A stretch of 64,000 nucleotides of DNA from an uncultured Ruminococcus sp. (GTDB taxonomy: Bacteria > Bacillota > Clostridia > Oscillospirales > Acutalibacteraceae). This document shows, one piece after another, positions 25,217 through 33,855 of the stretch. Under the pieces are notes generated by a model. The model searched no databases, had not been told where the DNA came from, and worked only from the letters and a program-made list of their open reading frames with translations. The stretch lies in contig UQQD01000002.1 in the NCBI GenBank assembly GCA_900543095.1, positions 1-64,000 on the forward strand, given 5' to 3'. How positions within the stretch are numbered: position 1 is the first letter of the stretch; each line of letters opens with the position of its first letter. Position numbers and translations under genes: made by a program.

Positions 25217-26093
25217 AACGCTCAAATTTTCAGTACCGTCTCAATGTGATAAAATGTGTGCAAAAGCATTTTTAAAGCAGTATTGCGGTCTTTCATCAAG
25301 AATGATAACACGTCTTGTCCGTGAAAAAGACGGAATTTTGATGAACGGAAAAATTCTGCGTACAATAGATTTTGTCGAAAGCGGAGCCGATGTAATAATA
25401 AAATTACCGAGTGAACAAGGCTCGCTTATCACACCGATAAAAGGCGACCTTGACATAGCATATGAAGACGCACACCTTTTGATTGTATCCAAACCCCCGC
25501 TTATGCCCGTTCATCCTGTAAAACAGCATCAGACCGATACGCTTGCAAACCGTGTTGCTTATTACGCTCAAGCCAAAAACGAAAGCTATGTTTTCAGGGC
25601 AATAAACCGTCTTGACCGCGACACTTCGGGACTTGTTCTTATTACAAAGGACAGATATTGTGCAAACAAATTGAAAAACGCAGTGGAAAAAACATATTAT
25701 GCGCTATGTCACGGAAAGCTTGATGGCAGGGGAACAATAGACGCTCCTATAGGGCTTTCGGAAGGCTCAAAAATGGTGCGGCATATACTACCTGACGGAA
25801 GCCCTGCTGTAACGCATTATGAAGTAATTTATTCTTCAGAAGAATTATCATTTGTTAAGCTCCGTCTTGAAACAGGCAGAACACATCAGATCAGATGTCA
25901 TATGACATCAATAGGACACCCGCTTCTCGGCGACGACCTTTACGGCGGACTCAGAGATAAAATAACCCGACAGGCACTGCACTGCGGGGAAATGAATTTT
26001 GTGCACCCTGTAACAGGGCAGAGGACAGCGGTCAAATCGGAAATTCCCAATGATATGAAAACCGTTCTTCAAAGCATAAAAAATGAGGACTGA
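25209..26093 (+). CDS. RluA-family pseudouridine synthase
   Basis: Isomerises specific uridines in rRNA or tRNA to pseudouridine. It has an N-terminal S4-like RNA-binding segment (SSRMITRLVREKDGILMNGK) and a catalytic domain with RAINRLDRDTSGLVLITKD, which includes the catalytic Asp. KTYYALCHGKLDGRGTID, RLETGRTHQIRCHMTSIGHP and GDDLYGG complete it. The 294 residues fit RluC/RluD-type enzymes; the exact target site cannot be told from sequence. The stop codon lies inside the stem of the following terminator. Confidence 0.93.
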   Translation: MPETLKFSVPSQCDKMCAKAFLKQYCGLSSRMITRLVREKDGILMNGKILRTIDFVESGADVIIKLPSEQGSLITPIKGDLDIAYEDAHLLIVSKPPLMPVHPVKQHQTDTLANRVAYYAQAKNESYVFRAINRLDRDTSGLVLITKDRYCANKLKNAVEKTYYALCHGKLDGRGTIDAPIGLSEGSKMVRHILPDGSPAVTHYEVIYSSEELSFVKLRLETGRTHQIRCHMTSIGHPLLGDDLYGGLRDKITRQALHCGEMNFVHPVTGQRTAVKSEIPNDMKTVLQSIKNED

Positions 26094-26130
26094 TATTTGC
26101 TCTTGATAAAGCAAATCAGTCCTCGTTTTT
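26086..26130. terminator. bidirectional terminator between the RluA-family gene and the convergent membrane-protein gene
   Basis: AGGACTGATATTTGC (26086-26100) pairs with GCAAATCAGTCCT (26111-26123) with a small bulge, followed by CGTTTTT on the plus strand. The stem includes the last codons and stop of the upstream gene. An A-rich run on the left gives weaker function on the minus strand. Confidence 0.85.
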
Positions 26131-26190
26131 GTTGATTTTTGCAGGTGTTCAAGCAATGCGGATTTTGAAAAAGCAGCAGCTCCTGTGAGG

Positions 26191-27909
26191 CTATTGAATA
26201 ACCACTTGATAAATCTTATATCCGTCATCTTTGCTTACCTGTTGATAAACGGCTTCCTGTCCGTCTTGAGCATAATTTTCGGTAAAATAGTATTCCTTTT
26301 CAAACGCAAAGTTTCTGTCAACAACATAAACGTCGCTGTGAGTAAGCACAGCCTCATAAATATTTGTCGGCAAATTGCGCTTCATAAGCGTTTGGGTGTT
26401 GTGAAAGTATCCGAATGTATCTACATTTTGAAGGTATCCGTCCCTGAATCCCCAGAGCGGGTGCATATAATTTTCTGTGTATTTTACAAAGTCGTTGTAG
26501 CTTGCTGTGTCAAAAACATAGTATTTATGCGGATTTCTTTCAACTTCGGCAATCAGGCTTTGCGGCATGTATGCATCATTCAGCGGTGTTCTGTGCAGAC
26601 CGTAGTCAACATAATATCCTGCGGTAAGGCACGCAACAACAATGCAGGAAACAATAAGGTTGCCATATTTTACATTGATGATTTGCGGCATAGTCTTAGA
26701 CCTGCCCTTTTCAAAGTTAAGCGAATAAAACAGCAGGGCTATCATAAACAGCCTTATACCGTATATCATATTTTCCGAACCGCAATAAAAATATCTGAGA
26801 AGTACGCTTGCAATAAATCCCACGGTCAGGTAAAAAACGGGGAAAAATCCGAATCTGTTCTTTTGAAACAAAACAAATACGATTCCGAATACAACAAACG
26901 CTGTCATTATTATGGCTTCACAGTCAAAATGTGCAAAATGCGATAAGTCATCGCCGATTGTGTCTTTTAATGCGGAGAAAATCTTATTTGTACTGTTTTG
27001 ATGTTGAATATCGCTGATAGTTTTTAAGGCGTTTATATTAAGCGGTCCGTCAGCGTCGTAATAGCCGTTTTTGAGCAGATAATAATCCTTGCTGCTTGTA
27101 ATTCCCGCCTGTTCAAATTCTTCTGCGTTGTCGTTATAGTCCGGAAACGGCTGCCCGTTTATCGAAGTTTCGAGCAGTGAATATTCATAATAGTTTGAAC
27201 CCTCTTCGGTTGCGTTATTAACCGAGTGTGAGAACATATTCAAACCGAACGCAACGACCGTAACAACTAAAAACATCAGCAAAAACGGTCTGAAATACCA
27301 AAAAAACTTGCGGAACGGAAGCTGGAATTTCTTTTTTGAAATCATATCACCAAAGAAAAACGCAACCGCAAATCCGAGTGCTACAAAGAAATATGCAAAG
27401 TTGTAAAAGGTTCCGAAAGCAATCAGCAATACACCTGTCCAGCAGGAAAGATAATATCTTTTGTTGTAAATTGCATTAAGAACAAGCATAAAGCCTGCAA
27501 GCAAGAGTACGGCTGAAGTTCTGTTGCCGTTGATGTTCTGATAATGGCTCAGAGAAAACAGAATATTAATCAGGGCGGCAAAGACGAATGCTTTTTTTCT
27601 GTTGAATTTATCGGCAAAAACAAACGTGATAGCGGTAAATGACGCACACGAAAGCAATACTTGGGCAAGTACAAAGCAGTTGAAATCCGAGAACACATAC
27701 TGTGCCGTGCCGATAATTATTGCTAAGATATAATTTATCTGACTGCTGTAATAAAAATGCTTTTGACAGATATATATTGAGTTAAAGTAATCATTTGAAT
27801 TTTCAAAAGAAAACGAGGTGAATATGATGCAGAGCATCATAACAGCCACATTGAAAACAACAGCAAAAAGCAGTTTGCTCTTAACTATTTTCAAGAATTT
27901 TTCTTTCAC
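26191..27909 (-). CDS. large polytopic membrane protein, function unknown
   Basis: A 572-residue protein with about ten to eleven hydrophobic segments: one near the N-terminus, a cluster at about 55-230, another at about 330-440. A roughly 80-residue soluble loop (about 235-325) and a C-terminal extracellular domain of about 130 residues follow. The layout resembles GT-C-type glycosyltransferases or O-antigen-polymerase-like proteins, but I see no decisive DxD-type motif in the first loop. I therefore leave it unnamed. GTG 27909 follows AAAGGTAG. It lies 24 nt downstream of the pseudokinase gene and is probably cotranscribed, suggesting a shared envelope role. Confidence 0.75.
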   Translation of the reverse strand: MKEKFLKIVKSKLLFAVVFNVAVMMLCIIFTSFSFENSNDYFNSIYICQKHFYYSSQINYILAIIIGTAQYVFSDFNCFVLAQVLLSCASFTAITFVFADKFNRKKAFVFAALINILFSLSHYQNINGNRTSAVLLLAGFMLVLNAIYNKRYYLSCWTGVLLIAFGTFYNFAYFFVALGFAVAFFFGDMISKKKFQLPFRKFFWYFRPFLLMFLVVTVVAFGLNMFSHSVNNATEEGSNYYEYSLLETSINGQPFPDYNDNAEEFEQAGITSSKDYYLLKNGYYDADGPLNINALKTISDIQHQNSTNKIFSALKDTIGDDLSHFAHFDCEAIIMTAFVVFGIVFVLFQKNRFGFFPVFYLTVGFIASVLLRYFYCGSENMIYGIRLFMIALLFYSLNFEKGRSKTMPQIINVKYGNLIVSCIVVACLTAGYYVDYGLHRTPLNDAYMPQSLIAEVERNPHKYYVFDTASYNDFVKYTENYMHPLWGFRDGYLQNVDTFGYFHNTQTLMKRNLPTNIYEAVLTHSDVYVVDRNFAFEKEYYFTENYAQDGQEAVYQQVSKDDGYKIYQVVIQ

Positions 27910-27933
27910 TTGTGTTTACTACCTTTCAGTATA

Positions 27934-30129
27934 TTATCTGTTGCCGCGCTTTTGTTCTTCATTGATAAGCAGCTGCAAATTAGCTTCTTCGTATTCGTTG
28001 AACACTACATACTTTGAGAATTCCTCCGGAGTGTATTTCGGAGTGTACCATGGCTGTGCGTTAAAGTATTCTGCAAGCTCCGGTGTAGTAAAGATACGTC
28101 CTCTCCTTGCATAAATTTCATTAAGAGCATAATTAAGCTCTTTGTCGCTCATTTTTTCAACTTCCGACTGGCTCATATACGATGAATTACCGTAATAGCT
28201 GCTGTCGGAATTTGTGTTGTTGTCTGAATTGTTTGATTTGTCGGAGCTATTCGAGTCATCATTTATAAGACCTGATGAAACGTCAAGAGTAACTGTGCTT
28301 CCTGTCTGAGCTATAGAGCTGCTGTCGGGGTATTGCGCAATAACATATCCTTCCTCATATGTTGTGCTGTAGCGGTATTCGCCGATCTGAACAACAAAGC
28401 CTTCGTTTTCAAGCATTTCCTTTGCGTAGTAGTAACCGTAGCCGATAACCGGAGGAACAAACTTGTCAACCTGTGCTTCTGTAGTCGGTTCTTCCGTGGT
28501 AGGTTCTGCGGTCGTAGGCTCGTCGGTTGCTTTCTGTGTGGTTTCGGCAATGGTTGTGGCGGGCTCTTCGGTGGTTTCTTCTGTTGCACCAAGACCGAAC
28601 CAGTGATTGGTAAAGGCAAAATAACCTGCTGTGCCGAGCACCGCAAGAATAACAAGAATGGCAACTATCAGAACGATTATGCCTGTCTTGCTCTTTTTTG
28701 TCTTTTCGGGAATATCAGAGTCCTTGTCCTCATCTGAACTGTTTGAGCTTGAAAAAAAGTCATAGTCAAAGTCCAGATTTTTGGTTTTTTGAGGTTTCTC
28801 GTCTTTTTGTTCGTCCTTTTGTTCGGGCGCTTTTTCTTCGGGTTTCTGTTCGGGCTCATCGTCAAAATATGAGCCGTAGTCTTTTTCCTTAGCCTTTTGT
28901 TTAAAATCAATTACCTTTGTGGGTTCATAATCGTCAAACACTCTGTTGTCAATTTCATCCTCAGGCTTCTTTATTTCGGAAATTATCTTATCCGCCGTAT
29001 CTTCCTTTGGCGGCTCAACAGCGTCGTGTTGGGAATCGTCATTAGAGTTGTCGGCGGTGTTATCCGTACTTTCGTGAATTTCGGTATATTCTGTGCCGTC
29101 ATTGCCGTCGGGTTGGGGTTCATCTTGAGGTTCTGCGTCTGCGGCATCATTTTGCTGAGGCGTAACTTCCCGGGGTTCAGCCTCAACAGCGGGAGTCTGT
29201 GCGCTGTTATCCTGTTCGGTCGGTTCATATTCGTATTCTTCAAAAACGTTCCCGTCAAAATCGGTATTCTGAGGAATAATAACATCTTTGTTAGGTTTTG
29301 CAGCAGGCATTTCCGCTTTTATTGAGGTAAGAGCATTTTTTATGTTGCCTGCGTTTTTCCAGCGGTTCTTGTTTTCCGGCTGGCACGCAATAACGATAAC
29401 GCTTTTCAGCTTTTCACTGCCGTTTTGCGGAGCGGGTACGGGTTTGCCCTCAAGACGTTCGTTGACGGCGGTCTGCCTGTCAACTCCGTCAGTGATAAAC
29501 GGAAGTGTATTGCCGTTGCACATATAGTACATTATCAGACCGAGAGAATATATATCTGTCGTAAAATCGGCCTGTCCGTTTTTGCTGATTTCAGGAGCGA
29601 CAAATGACATATCCTCAATATTGCCCTCAAAATCGGTAAATCCTCCGAGCTTGTAACCTCCGTCGGGTGTGATAAACACATTATCGGGGCAAATGTTGCC
29701 GTGATAGACATTGTTTGCCTCCAGCTTTTCGAGAATCTCGCTTAGCTTTACGCCAAAGTCAACAATTTCGTTTTCGGAGAATTTTTCAGACTTCAGACGT
29801 TCCGAAAGCGGTGTGAGATTTTCGGTTATTATGTAAAGTTCGATTTTTTCCTTGGTCGGAGTATTGTTTACAAAAACATCGGTATAAATGCTTATACTGC
29901 CCGTTTTTGAAATATTTTTGATGAAATCGGCTTCTTCATTAATAAAATCGACCTTTTCACTTGTGTAATTTTCACCGCTGAAAACCACATAAATCAGCTT
30001 TGCGCTTGTAATTGTGCCGTCATATTCTTTTTTGCTTACTTCAAAAACCGAGTTTCCGTTTTGTTCAGGCAGGCTTGAAATTACCTTCCACTGTTTCAGC
30101 TCGCCCGGCAGCTTTAAAAGTCGTGACAT
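27934..30129 (-). CDS. membrane pseudokinase with PASTA and YARHG domains
   Basis: A 731-residue PknB-like receptor. Residues about 10-280 form a kinase-like domain that lacks key catalytic residues: the HRD motif is HGN (143-145) and the DFG position reads GGF (162-164). The APE (178-180) and DIYSLG motifs remain. An acidic, Pro/Gln-rich linker of about 200 residues follows, then a membrane segment at about 480-503, a Thr/Glu/Pro repeat linker, one PASTA-like domain (about 553-620, FVPPVIGYGYYYAKEMLENE), a Ser/Asn/Asp linker and a YARHG domain (about 660-725, NEIYARRGRIF, FNAQPWY). PASTA domains commonly bind muropeptides. It is probably a sensor or scaffold rather than a working kinase. The polytopic membrane protein gene follows by 24 nt. 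Confidence 0.85.
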   Translation of the reverse strand: MSRLLKLPGELKQWKVISSLPEQNGNSVFEVSKKEYDGTITSAKLIYVVFSGENYTSEKVDFINEEADFIKNISKTGSISIYTDVFVNNTPTKEKIELYIITENLTPLSERLKSEKFSENEIVDFGVKLSEILEKLEANNVYHGNICPDNVFITPDGGYKLGGFTDFEGNIEDMSFVAPEISKNGQADFTTDIYSLGLIMYYMCNGNTLPFITDGVDRQTAVNERLEGKPVPAPQNGSEKLKSVIVIACQPENKNRWKNAGNIKNALTSIKAEMPAAKPNKDVIIPQNTDFDGNVFEEYEYEPTEQDNSAQTPAVEAEPREVTPQQNDAADAEPQDEPQPDGNDGTEYTEIHESTDNTADNSNDDSQHDAVEPPKEDTADKIISEIKKPEDEIDNRVFDDYEPTKVIDFKQKAKEKDYGSYFDDEPEQKPEEKAPEQKDEQKDEKPQKTKNLDFDYDFFSSSNSSDEDKDSDIPEKTKKSKTGIIVLIVAILVILAVLGTAGYFAFTNHWFGLGATEETTEEPATTIAETTQKATDEPTTAEPTTEEPTTEAQVDKFVPPVIGYGYYYAKEMLENEGFVVQIGEYRYSTTYEEGYVIAQYPDSSSIAQTGSTVTLDVSSGLINDDSNSSDKSNNSDNNTNSDSSYYGNSSYMSQSEVEKMSDKELNYALNEIYARRGRIFTTPELAEYFNAQPWYTPKYTPEEFSKYVVFNEYEEANLQLLINEEQKRGNR

Positions 30130-30250
30130 AATCGCATCTCCTTTTTCCTTATTAATTCCCTGTATTTGATTAAAATGATATTTTTTTCTGTATTTTTATA
30201 ATTATACCATATTAGAATTAAAATTTCCATATTTTTTAAAATTAAATATA

Positions 30251-30292
30251 AAAATCGGGTGACAACCTTAACAAAATAAAATTATCACCCGA
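30251..30292 (-). terminator. terminator beyond the tspO remnant
   Basis: TCGGGTGA and TCACCCGA close a hairpin with an A/T-rich loop. On the minus strand ATTTTTAT follows the stem. It now sits downstream of a broken gene. The rest of 30130-30250 is A/T-rich and shows nothing else. Confidence 0.7.
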
Positions 30293-30304
30293 AAATTGAC
30301 ATAT

Positions 30305-30427
30305 TCATATCTTGATGTTAAGCAGGTAAACGCCCAAATTCAAACAGCTTGCAAATAAAAGCCATACAAGATAAGGTATCTGCAACAACCCTGCGAGCTT
30401 GTTGTTGCCGTAAAAAACAAGTGACGC
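30305..30427 (-). pseudogene. C-terminal remnant of a TspO/MBR-family protein
   Basis: The minus strand reads NNKLAGLLQIPYLVWLLFA, then SCLNLGVYLLNIKI and a stop. This matches the final two-helix signature of TspO (PYLVW...NLGVYLLN). An in-frame TGA at 30428-30430 lies directly upstream and no start codon precedes the fragment, so only about 40 of the usual 150-160 residues remain. A terminator still follows at 30251-30292. TspO binds tetrapyrroles or sterol-like ligands; this fragment cannot be functional. Confidence 0.8.
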
Positions 30428-30450
30428 TCAAGAATTCTATATGCCGGCAC

Positions 30451-30840
30451 TTAGATATCAATCCGCTTTCTTTCTCTCAGTCCGAGCACACCTCCGAGTC
30501 CTCCCGCAACAACGGATAACGCAAGCTTGATAACGGTCAAAATCGTTACCGCTTCGGCATTTCCCGTCAGTGCGGCTATAGTAACAACCACAAACATTGT
30601 AAGTCCCGTAATCAGCCCTATAATCAGCCCTGCGCCCTTGTTTATTTTGGTTGCGATAAATCCGCCTGCAAATGCTCCGAGCGCAAAAACAGCCGTTACC
30701 GCATATTCAAGTATTTCGGCAGGCAAAAGTCCGCCCGCAAGCATCCCTAGCGACAGCAGACATATAAGTATAATCGTTATTGTGATACCGCTCAAAACCC
30801 CAAAAACAACTGCTTTTACGGCTTTCTTTTTATCAGACAT
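30451..30840 (-). CDS. TIGR04086 family membrane protein
   Basis: A 129-residue protein with four hydrophobic helices (GVLSGITITIILICLLSLGM, EYAVTAVFALGAFAGGFIAT, GLIIGLITGLTMFVVVTIAA, ALSVVAGGLGGVLG) and a charged C-terminus. The family is of unknown function and is often found beside yajC in Clostridia; that neighbourhood is seen here. The ATG directly follows the U-tract of a terminator, and its only ribosome-site-like run (GGGGG) is buried in that hairpin, so expression may be conditional. Confidence 0.8.
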   Translation of the reverse strand: MSDKKKAVKAVVFGVLSGITITIILICLLSLGMLAGGLLPAEILEYAVTAVFALGAFAGGFIATKINKGAGLIIGLITGLTMFVVVTIAALTGNAEAVTILTVIKLALSVVAGGLGGVLGLRERKRIDI

Positions 30841-30884
30841 AAAAATACCCCCGAATATAATCTGTTAAATTATATTCAGAGGTA
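30841..30884 (-). terminator. terminator/attenuator after yajC that buries the next gene's ribosome site
   Basis: On the minus strand TACCTCTGAATATAAT pairs over 16 positions (two G-U) with ATTATATTCGGGGGTA across a 7-nt loop. TTTTT follows and runs straight into the ATG of the TIGR04086 gene. The GGGGG that could serve as its Shine-Dalgarno lies in the 3' arm. Confidence 0.8.
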
Positions 30885-30901
30885 ACAAAATTAATTCTAT
30901 T

Positions 30902-31363
30902 TTATTTTTCGGATTTCTCGTCGCTTGTTTTTTCCTGTTTTGCGGAGCTCTTGCCGTCAGCGCTTTCAGCGTCTTTTTTCTTGCGTCCGAAAAGGCTGAA
31001 GCTTTTCTTTTCTGCCTGAGCGTCGGCAGGCTTTTCTTTTACTGTATCAACAGTGGAAATGCACCACTTTTTAAATTTCATCTTAACTCTGTCTGAGCCT
31101 GTTTCAATAATTATGGCGTCTTCTTCGTCCTTGATTGCAACGATTCTTCCTACGATACCGCCGATCGTTGTAATTTCATCGCCGATCTCAAGAGAATTTC
31201 TCATCTGAGCTTCTTCTTTTTTCTTTTTGGAGTTAGGTCTGATCAGGAAAAAGTACATAAAACCGATAATGGCAACCCAGATCAGAATGTATGGTAGCAT
31301 ACCTCCTAATGAAAGCTGATTGCTTGCGCTTCCTTCAGCGGCGATAGGTAAAAGATTTGTCAT
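30902..31363 (-). CDS. yajC: preprotein translocase subunit YajC
   Basis: Accessory subunit of the Sec translocon, with a single N-terminal membrane helix (LPYILIWVAIIGFMYFFLIR) followed by the conserved RPNSKKKKEEAQMRNSLEIG and GDEITTIGGIVGRIVAIKDE. The C-terminal third is a Lys/Glu/Ser-rich extension, making it longer than the usual 85-110 residues. I chose the third ATG, at 31363, because AAAGGA is 9 nt upstream; two nearer ATG codons overlap the ribosome site. It follows tgt in the same direction, a common arrangement. Confidence 0.93.
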   Translation of the reverse strand: MTNLLPIAAEGSASNQLSLGGMLPYILIWVAIIGFMYFFLIRPNSKKKKEEAQMRNSLEIGDEITTIGGIVGRIVAIKDEEDAIIIETGSDRVKMKFKKWCISTVDTVKEKPADAQAEKKSFSLFGRKKKDAESADGKSSAKQEKTSDEKSEK

Positions 31364-31463
31364 ATTCGTCATTCCTTTCATACAATATATTGATTATATC
31401 AGTTTTAAACTTTACTTTCAAGATATTTTTGAAATTTTATTCATAAAATTTACCGTTTGTTAT

Positions 31464-32594
31464 TCAAATTCTTACACCGAGAATTTTTCTTTGCTTTTCA
31501 TAAAATTCGCCGAAACTTCCCTTGTCAAGCTCTGCTCTTATGATTTCCATAAGATTGTTGTAAAAATAAAGGTTGTGCATAACCGCAAGCCGCATACCGA
31601 GCATTTCGCCGCTTTTCAGCAGGTGTCTTATATATGCTCTTGAAAAGCTTTTGCAGGTCGGACAGTCGCAGTGTTCGTCAATAGGTCGGTCGTCCGTTTC
31701 GTATTTTGCGTTGTTCAGGTTTCTTATGCCCTCCCAAGTGAAAAGCTGACCGTGCCTTGCGTTTCGGCTGGGCATAACGCAGTCAAAAATGTCAACGCCT
31801 CTTGCAACCGCTTCAATAATATTAACGGGAGTGCCTACGCCCATAAGATAACGTATCTTATTTTTAGGTGCAAACGGTTCAACACATTCGATGATCTCAT
31901 ACATCTTTTCCGTAGATTCGCCGACTGCAAGTCCGCCTATTGCATAGCCGTCAAGCTCAAACTCTGCAATTTCTTTCATATGTTCTATTCTCAGCTCATT
32001 GAATATGCCGCCCTGATTTATTGCAAAAAGCATTTGTTTTTTGTTAATTGTGCCGTCAAGGCTGTTTAAGCGCTTCATTTCCGCTATGCATCTTTTAAGC
32101 CAGCGTGTAGTTCTTTCAACGCTGTTTTTGGTATAATCATACGGGGAAGGATTTTCAACACATTCATCAAACGCCATTGCAACAGTAGAGCCGAGGTTTG
32201 ACTGAATTTGCATACTTTCTTCGGGACCCATAAATATTTTTCTTCCGTCGATATGAGAGTTAAAATACACACCCTCTTCTTTGATATTTCTCAGCTTTGC
32301 AAGAGAAAAAACCTGAAATCCGCCGCTGTCGGTAAGAATCGGTCCGTCCCAGCGTGTGAATTTGTGCAGTCCGCCAAGCTGTTTTACCTTGTCGTCGCCC
32401 GGGCGAAGATGAAGATGATAGGTGTTGCAAAGCTGTACCTGACATTTCAGATCCTTGAGGTCAAGTGCAGAAATTCCGCCTTTGATTGCTCCGCAGGTTG
32501 CAACGTTCATAAACGCAGGCGTTTGCACCGTGCCGTGCGGCGTGACAAATTCGCCTCTGCGTGCGGTACCCTCGGTTTTTATCAGCTTAAACAT
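31464..32594 (-). CDS. tgt: tRNA-guanine transglycosylase
   Basis: Exchanges guanine-34 for preQ1 in tRNAs with GUN anticodons. Motifs: TPHGTVQTPAFMNVATCGAIKG (start of the barrel), LTDSGGFQVFSL, AMAFDECVENPSP, GGLAVGES, RYLMGVGTP, VDIFDCVMPSRNARHG and the zinc site CDCPTCKSFSRAYIRHLL. The catalytic Asp residues are in TDSGG and DCVMP. At 376 residues it is full length. AGGAGGAGC sits 3-10 nt before the ATG. It follows queA by 8 nt; both act in queuosine formation. Confidence 0.97.
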   Translation of the reverse strand: MFKLIKTEGTARRGEFVTPHGTVQTPAFMNVATCGAIKGGISALDLKDLKCQVQLCNTYHLHLRPGDDKVKQLGGLHKFTRWDGPILTDSGGFQVFSLAKLRNIKEEGVYFNSHIDGRKIFMGPEESMQIQSNLGSTVAMAFDECVENPSPYDYTKNSVERTTRWLKRCIAEMKRLNSLDGTINKKQMLFAINQGGIFNELRIEHMKEIAEFELDGYAIGGLAVGESTEKMYEIIECVEPFAPKNKIRYLMGVGTPVNIIEAVARGVDIFDCVMPSRNARHGQLFTWEGIRNLNNAKYETDDRPIDEHCDCPTCKSFSRAYIRHLLKSGEMLGMRLAVMHNLYFYNNLMEIIRAELDKGSFGEFYEKQRKILGVRI

Positions 32595-32602
32595 AGCTCC
32601 TC

Positions 32603-33628
32603 CTAATAAATAAACATTGCGTCGCCAAAGGAAAAAAACCTGTACTTTTCTTCAACGGCAACCTTGTATGCGTTCATAATTTTGTCATAGCCCGCAAATG
32701 CGCTGACGAGCATAATCAGCGTGCTTTCGGGCAGGTGAAAGTTTGTAATAAGCCCGTCCAGCACCTTGAATTTGTATCCCGGATAGATGAAAATATCCGT
32801 AAAGCCGTCGCACGCAAGGATTTTTCCGTATTGTGTGGCAACGCTTTCAAGCGTTCTGCACGAAGTAGTGCCTACCGCAATAATGCGTCCGCCGTTATTC
32901 TTTGTTTCGTTTATCAGGTCTGCGGTTTCGGCAGGAATTTCGTAGTGTTCGCTGTGCATTTTATGTTTGGTAACGTCATCGACCTTGACGGGTCTGAAAG
33001 TTCCGAGTCCGACGTGGAGCGTTACATATGCGATTTTAACGCCCTTTGCTCTTATCCTGTCCATAAGCTCCGTCGTAAAATGCAGTCCCGCCGTAGGTGC
33101 GGCGGCAGAGCCAAGCTCGTGACTGTAAACGGTCTGATAGCGTTCCTTGTCTTTTAGTTCTTCGGTAATGTACGGCGGAAGCGGCATCTGCCCGATTTTG
33201 TCGAGCGTTGCAAAAAAGCTTTCATCGCAGTCAAAGTCAACGACTCTGTTTCCGTCGTCCCTGACCTCGGCAACCTTGCCTCTGAGTATTCCGTTTCCGA
33301 ATTCAAATTCGGCGCCCTCACGAGCCTTTTTGCCGGGCTTGCAAAGTGTTTCCCACCTGTTACCGCTTATCTGTTTTAGCAGAAGGAACTCAACCCTTGC
33401 GCCTGTAGCGTTCTTTACACCGTATATTCTTGCAGGCAAAACCCTTGAATCGTTGCATACAAGCAAATCGCCCTCGTTAAGGCTGTCAATAACGTCATAA
33501 AAATGCTTGTGGGTGATATTGCCGCTTTGTCTGTCGAGAAGGAGCAGTCTTGAACTGTCACGGGGTTCAACGGGAGTCTGAGCAATCAGCTCCTTTGGCA
33601 GATCGTAATAAAAATCACTTGTTTTCAT
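32603..33628 (-). CDS. queA: S-adenosylmethionine:tRNA ribosyltransferase-isomerase
   Basis: Transfers the ribosyl group of SAM to preQ1-tRNA, giving epoxyqueuosine. Motifs: DFYYDLPKELIAQTP, PRDSSRLLLLDR, GDLLVCNDSRVLPARIYG, LPPYI, LGSAAAPTAGLHFT, TLHVGLGTFRPV and TNFHLPESTLIMLVSAFAG. The 341 residues match the family. ATG 33628 follows AAAGGA. It heads the queA-tgt-yajC unit and faces asd across a back-to-back promoter region. Confidence 0.97.
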   Translation of the reverse strand: MKTSDFYYDLPKELIAQTPVEPRDSSRLLLLDRQSGNITHKHFYDVIDSLNEGDLLVCNDSRVLPARIYGVKNATGARVEFLLLKQISGNRWETLCKPGKKAREGAEFEFGNGILRGKVAEVRDDGNRVVDFDCDESFFATLDKIGQMPLPPYITEELKDKERYQTVYSHELGSAAAPTAGLHFTTELMDRIRAKGVKIAYVTLHVGLGTFRPVKVDDVTKHKMHSEHYEIPAETADLINETKNNGGRIIAVGTTSCRTLESVATQYGKILACDGFTDIFIYPGYKFKVLDGLITNFHLPESTLIMLVSAFAGYDKIMNAYKVAVEEKYRFFSFGDAMFIY

Positions 33629-33654
33629 TATTAATCCTTTCAGCTGAAAAATCT

Positions 33655-33716
33655 TAATTAAATATTAAAAACATATCTGTAAAATAATTGACATTGGGTG
33701 TCTAAAATGTTATATT
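33655..33716. promoter_or_regulatory. back-to-back promoters for queA (minus) and asd (plus)
   Basis: Minus: TTTACA (33683-33678), 17-nt spacer, TAATTA (33660-33655). Plus: TTGACA (33688-33693), 17-nt spacer, TATATT (33711-33716). The two -35 boxes are 4 bp apart. The asd transcript would have a leader of about 130 nt with a 7-bp hairpin (GAAACAG/CTGTTTC, 33760-33787) lacking a U-tract; I recognise no riboswitch class in it. Confidence 0.6.
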
Positions 33717-33855
33717 ATAAATTAATAATAAGCGGAAATAGGCGGAAGGCTGTTCGTTTGAAACAGGTTTTTTCAACGCACTGTTTCTATAATATAATAT
33801 TTAGTCGAATAAGGCAACTGCTTTTTTGAAAAATGTTTAATTTGGAGGAATCATT

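Noticed and set aside
26185..26946. Long open frame on the plus strand
   Set aside because: It lies entirely antisense to the polytopic membrane-protein gene, has no ribosome site and reads as low-complexity reverse coding.
27934..30129. Active PknB/PrkC-type Ser/Thr kinase
   Set aside because: The HRD Asp and DFG Asp positions are both substituted, so I call it a pseudokinase.
33717..33855. Lysine riboswitch or T-box in the asd leader
   Set aside because: The leader is only about 130 nt, with a single 7-bp hairpin and no conserved T-box (TGGNACC-type) or lysine aptamer motifs, nor a terminator.
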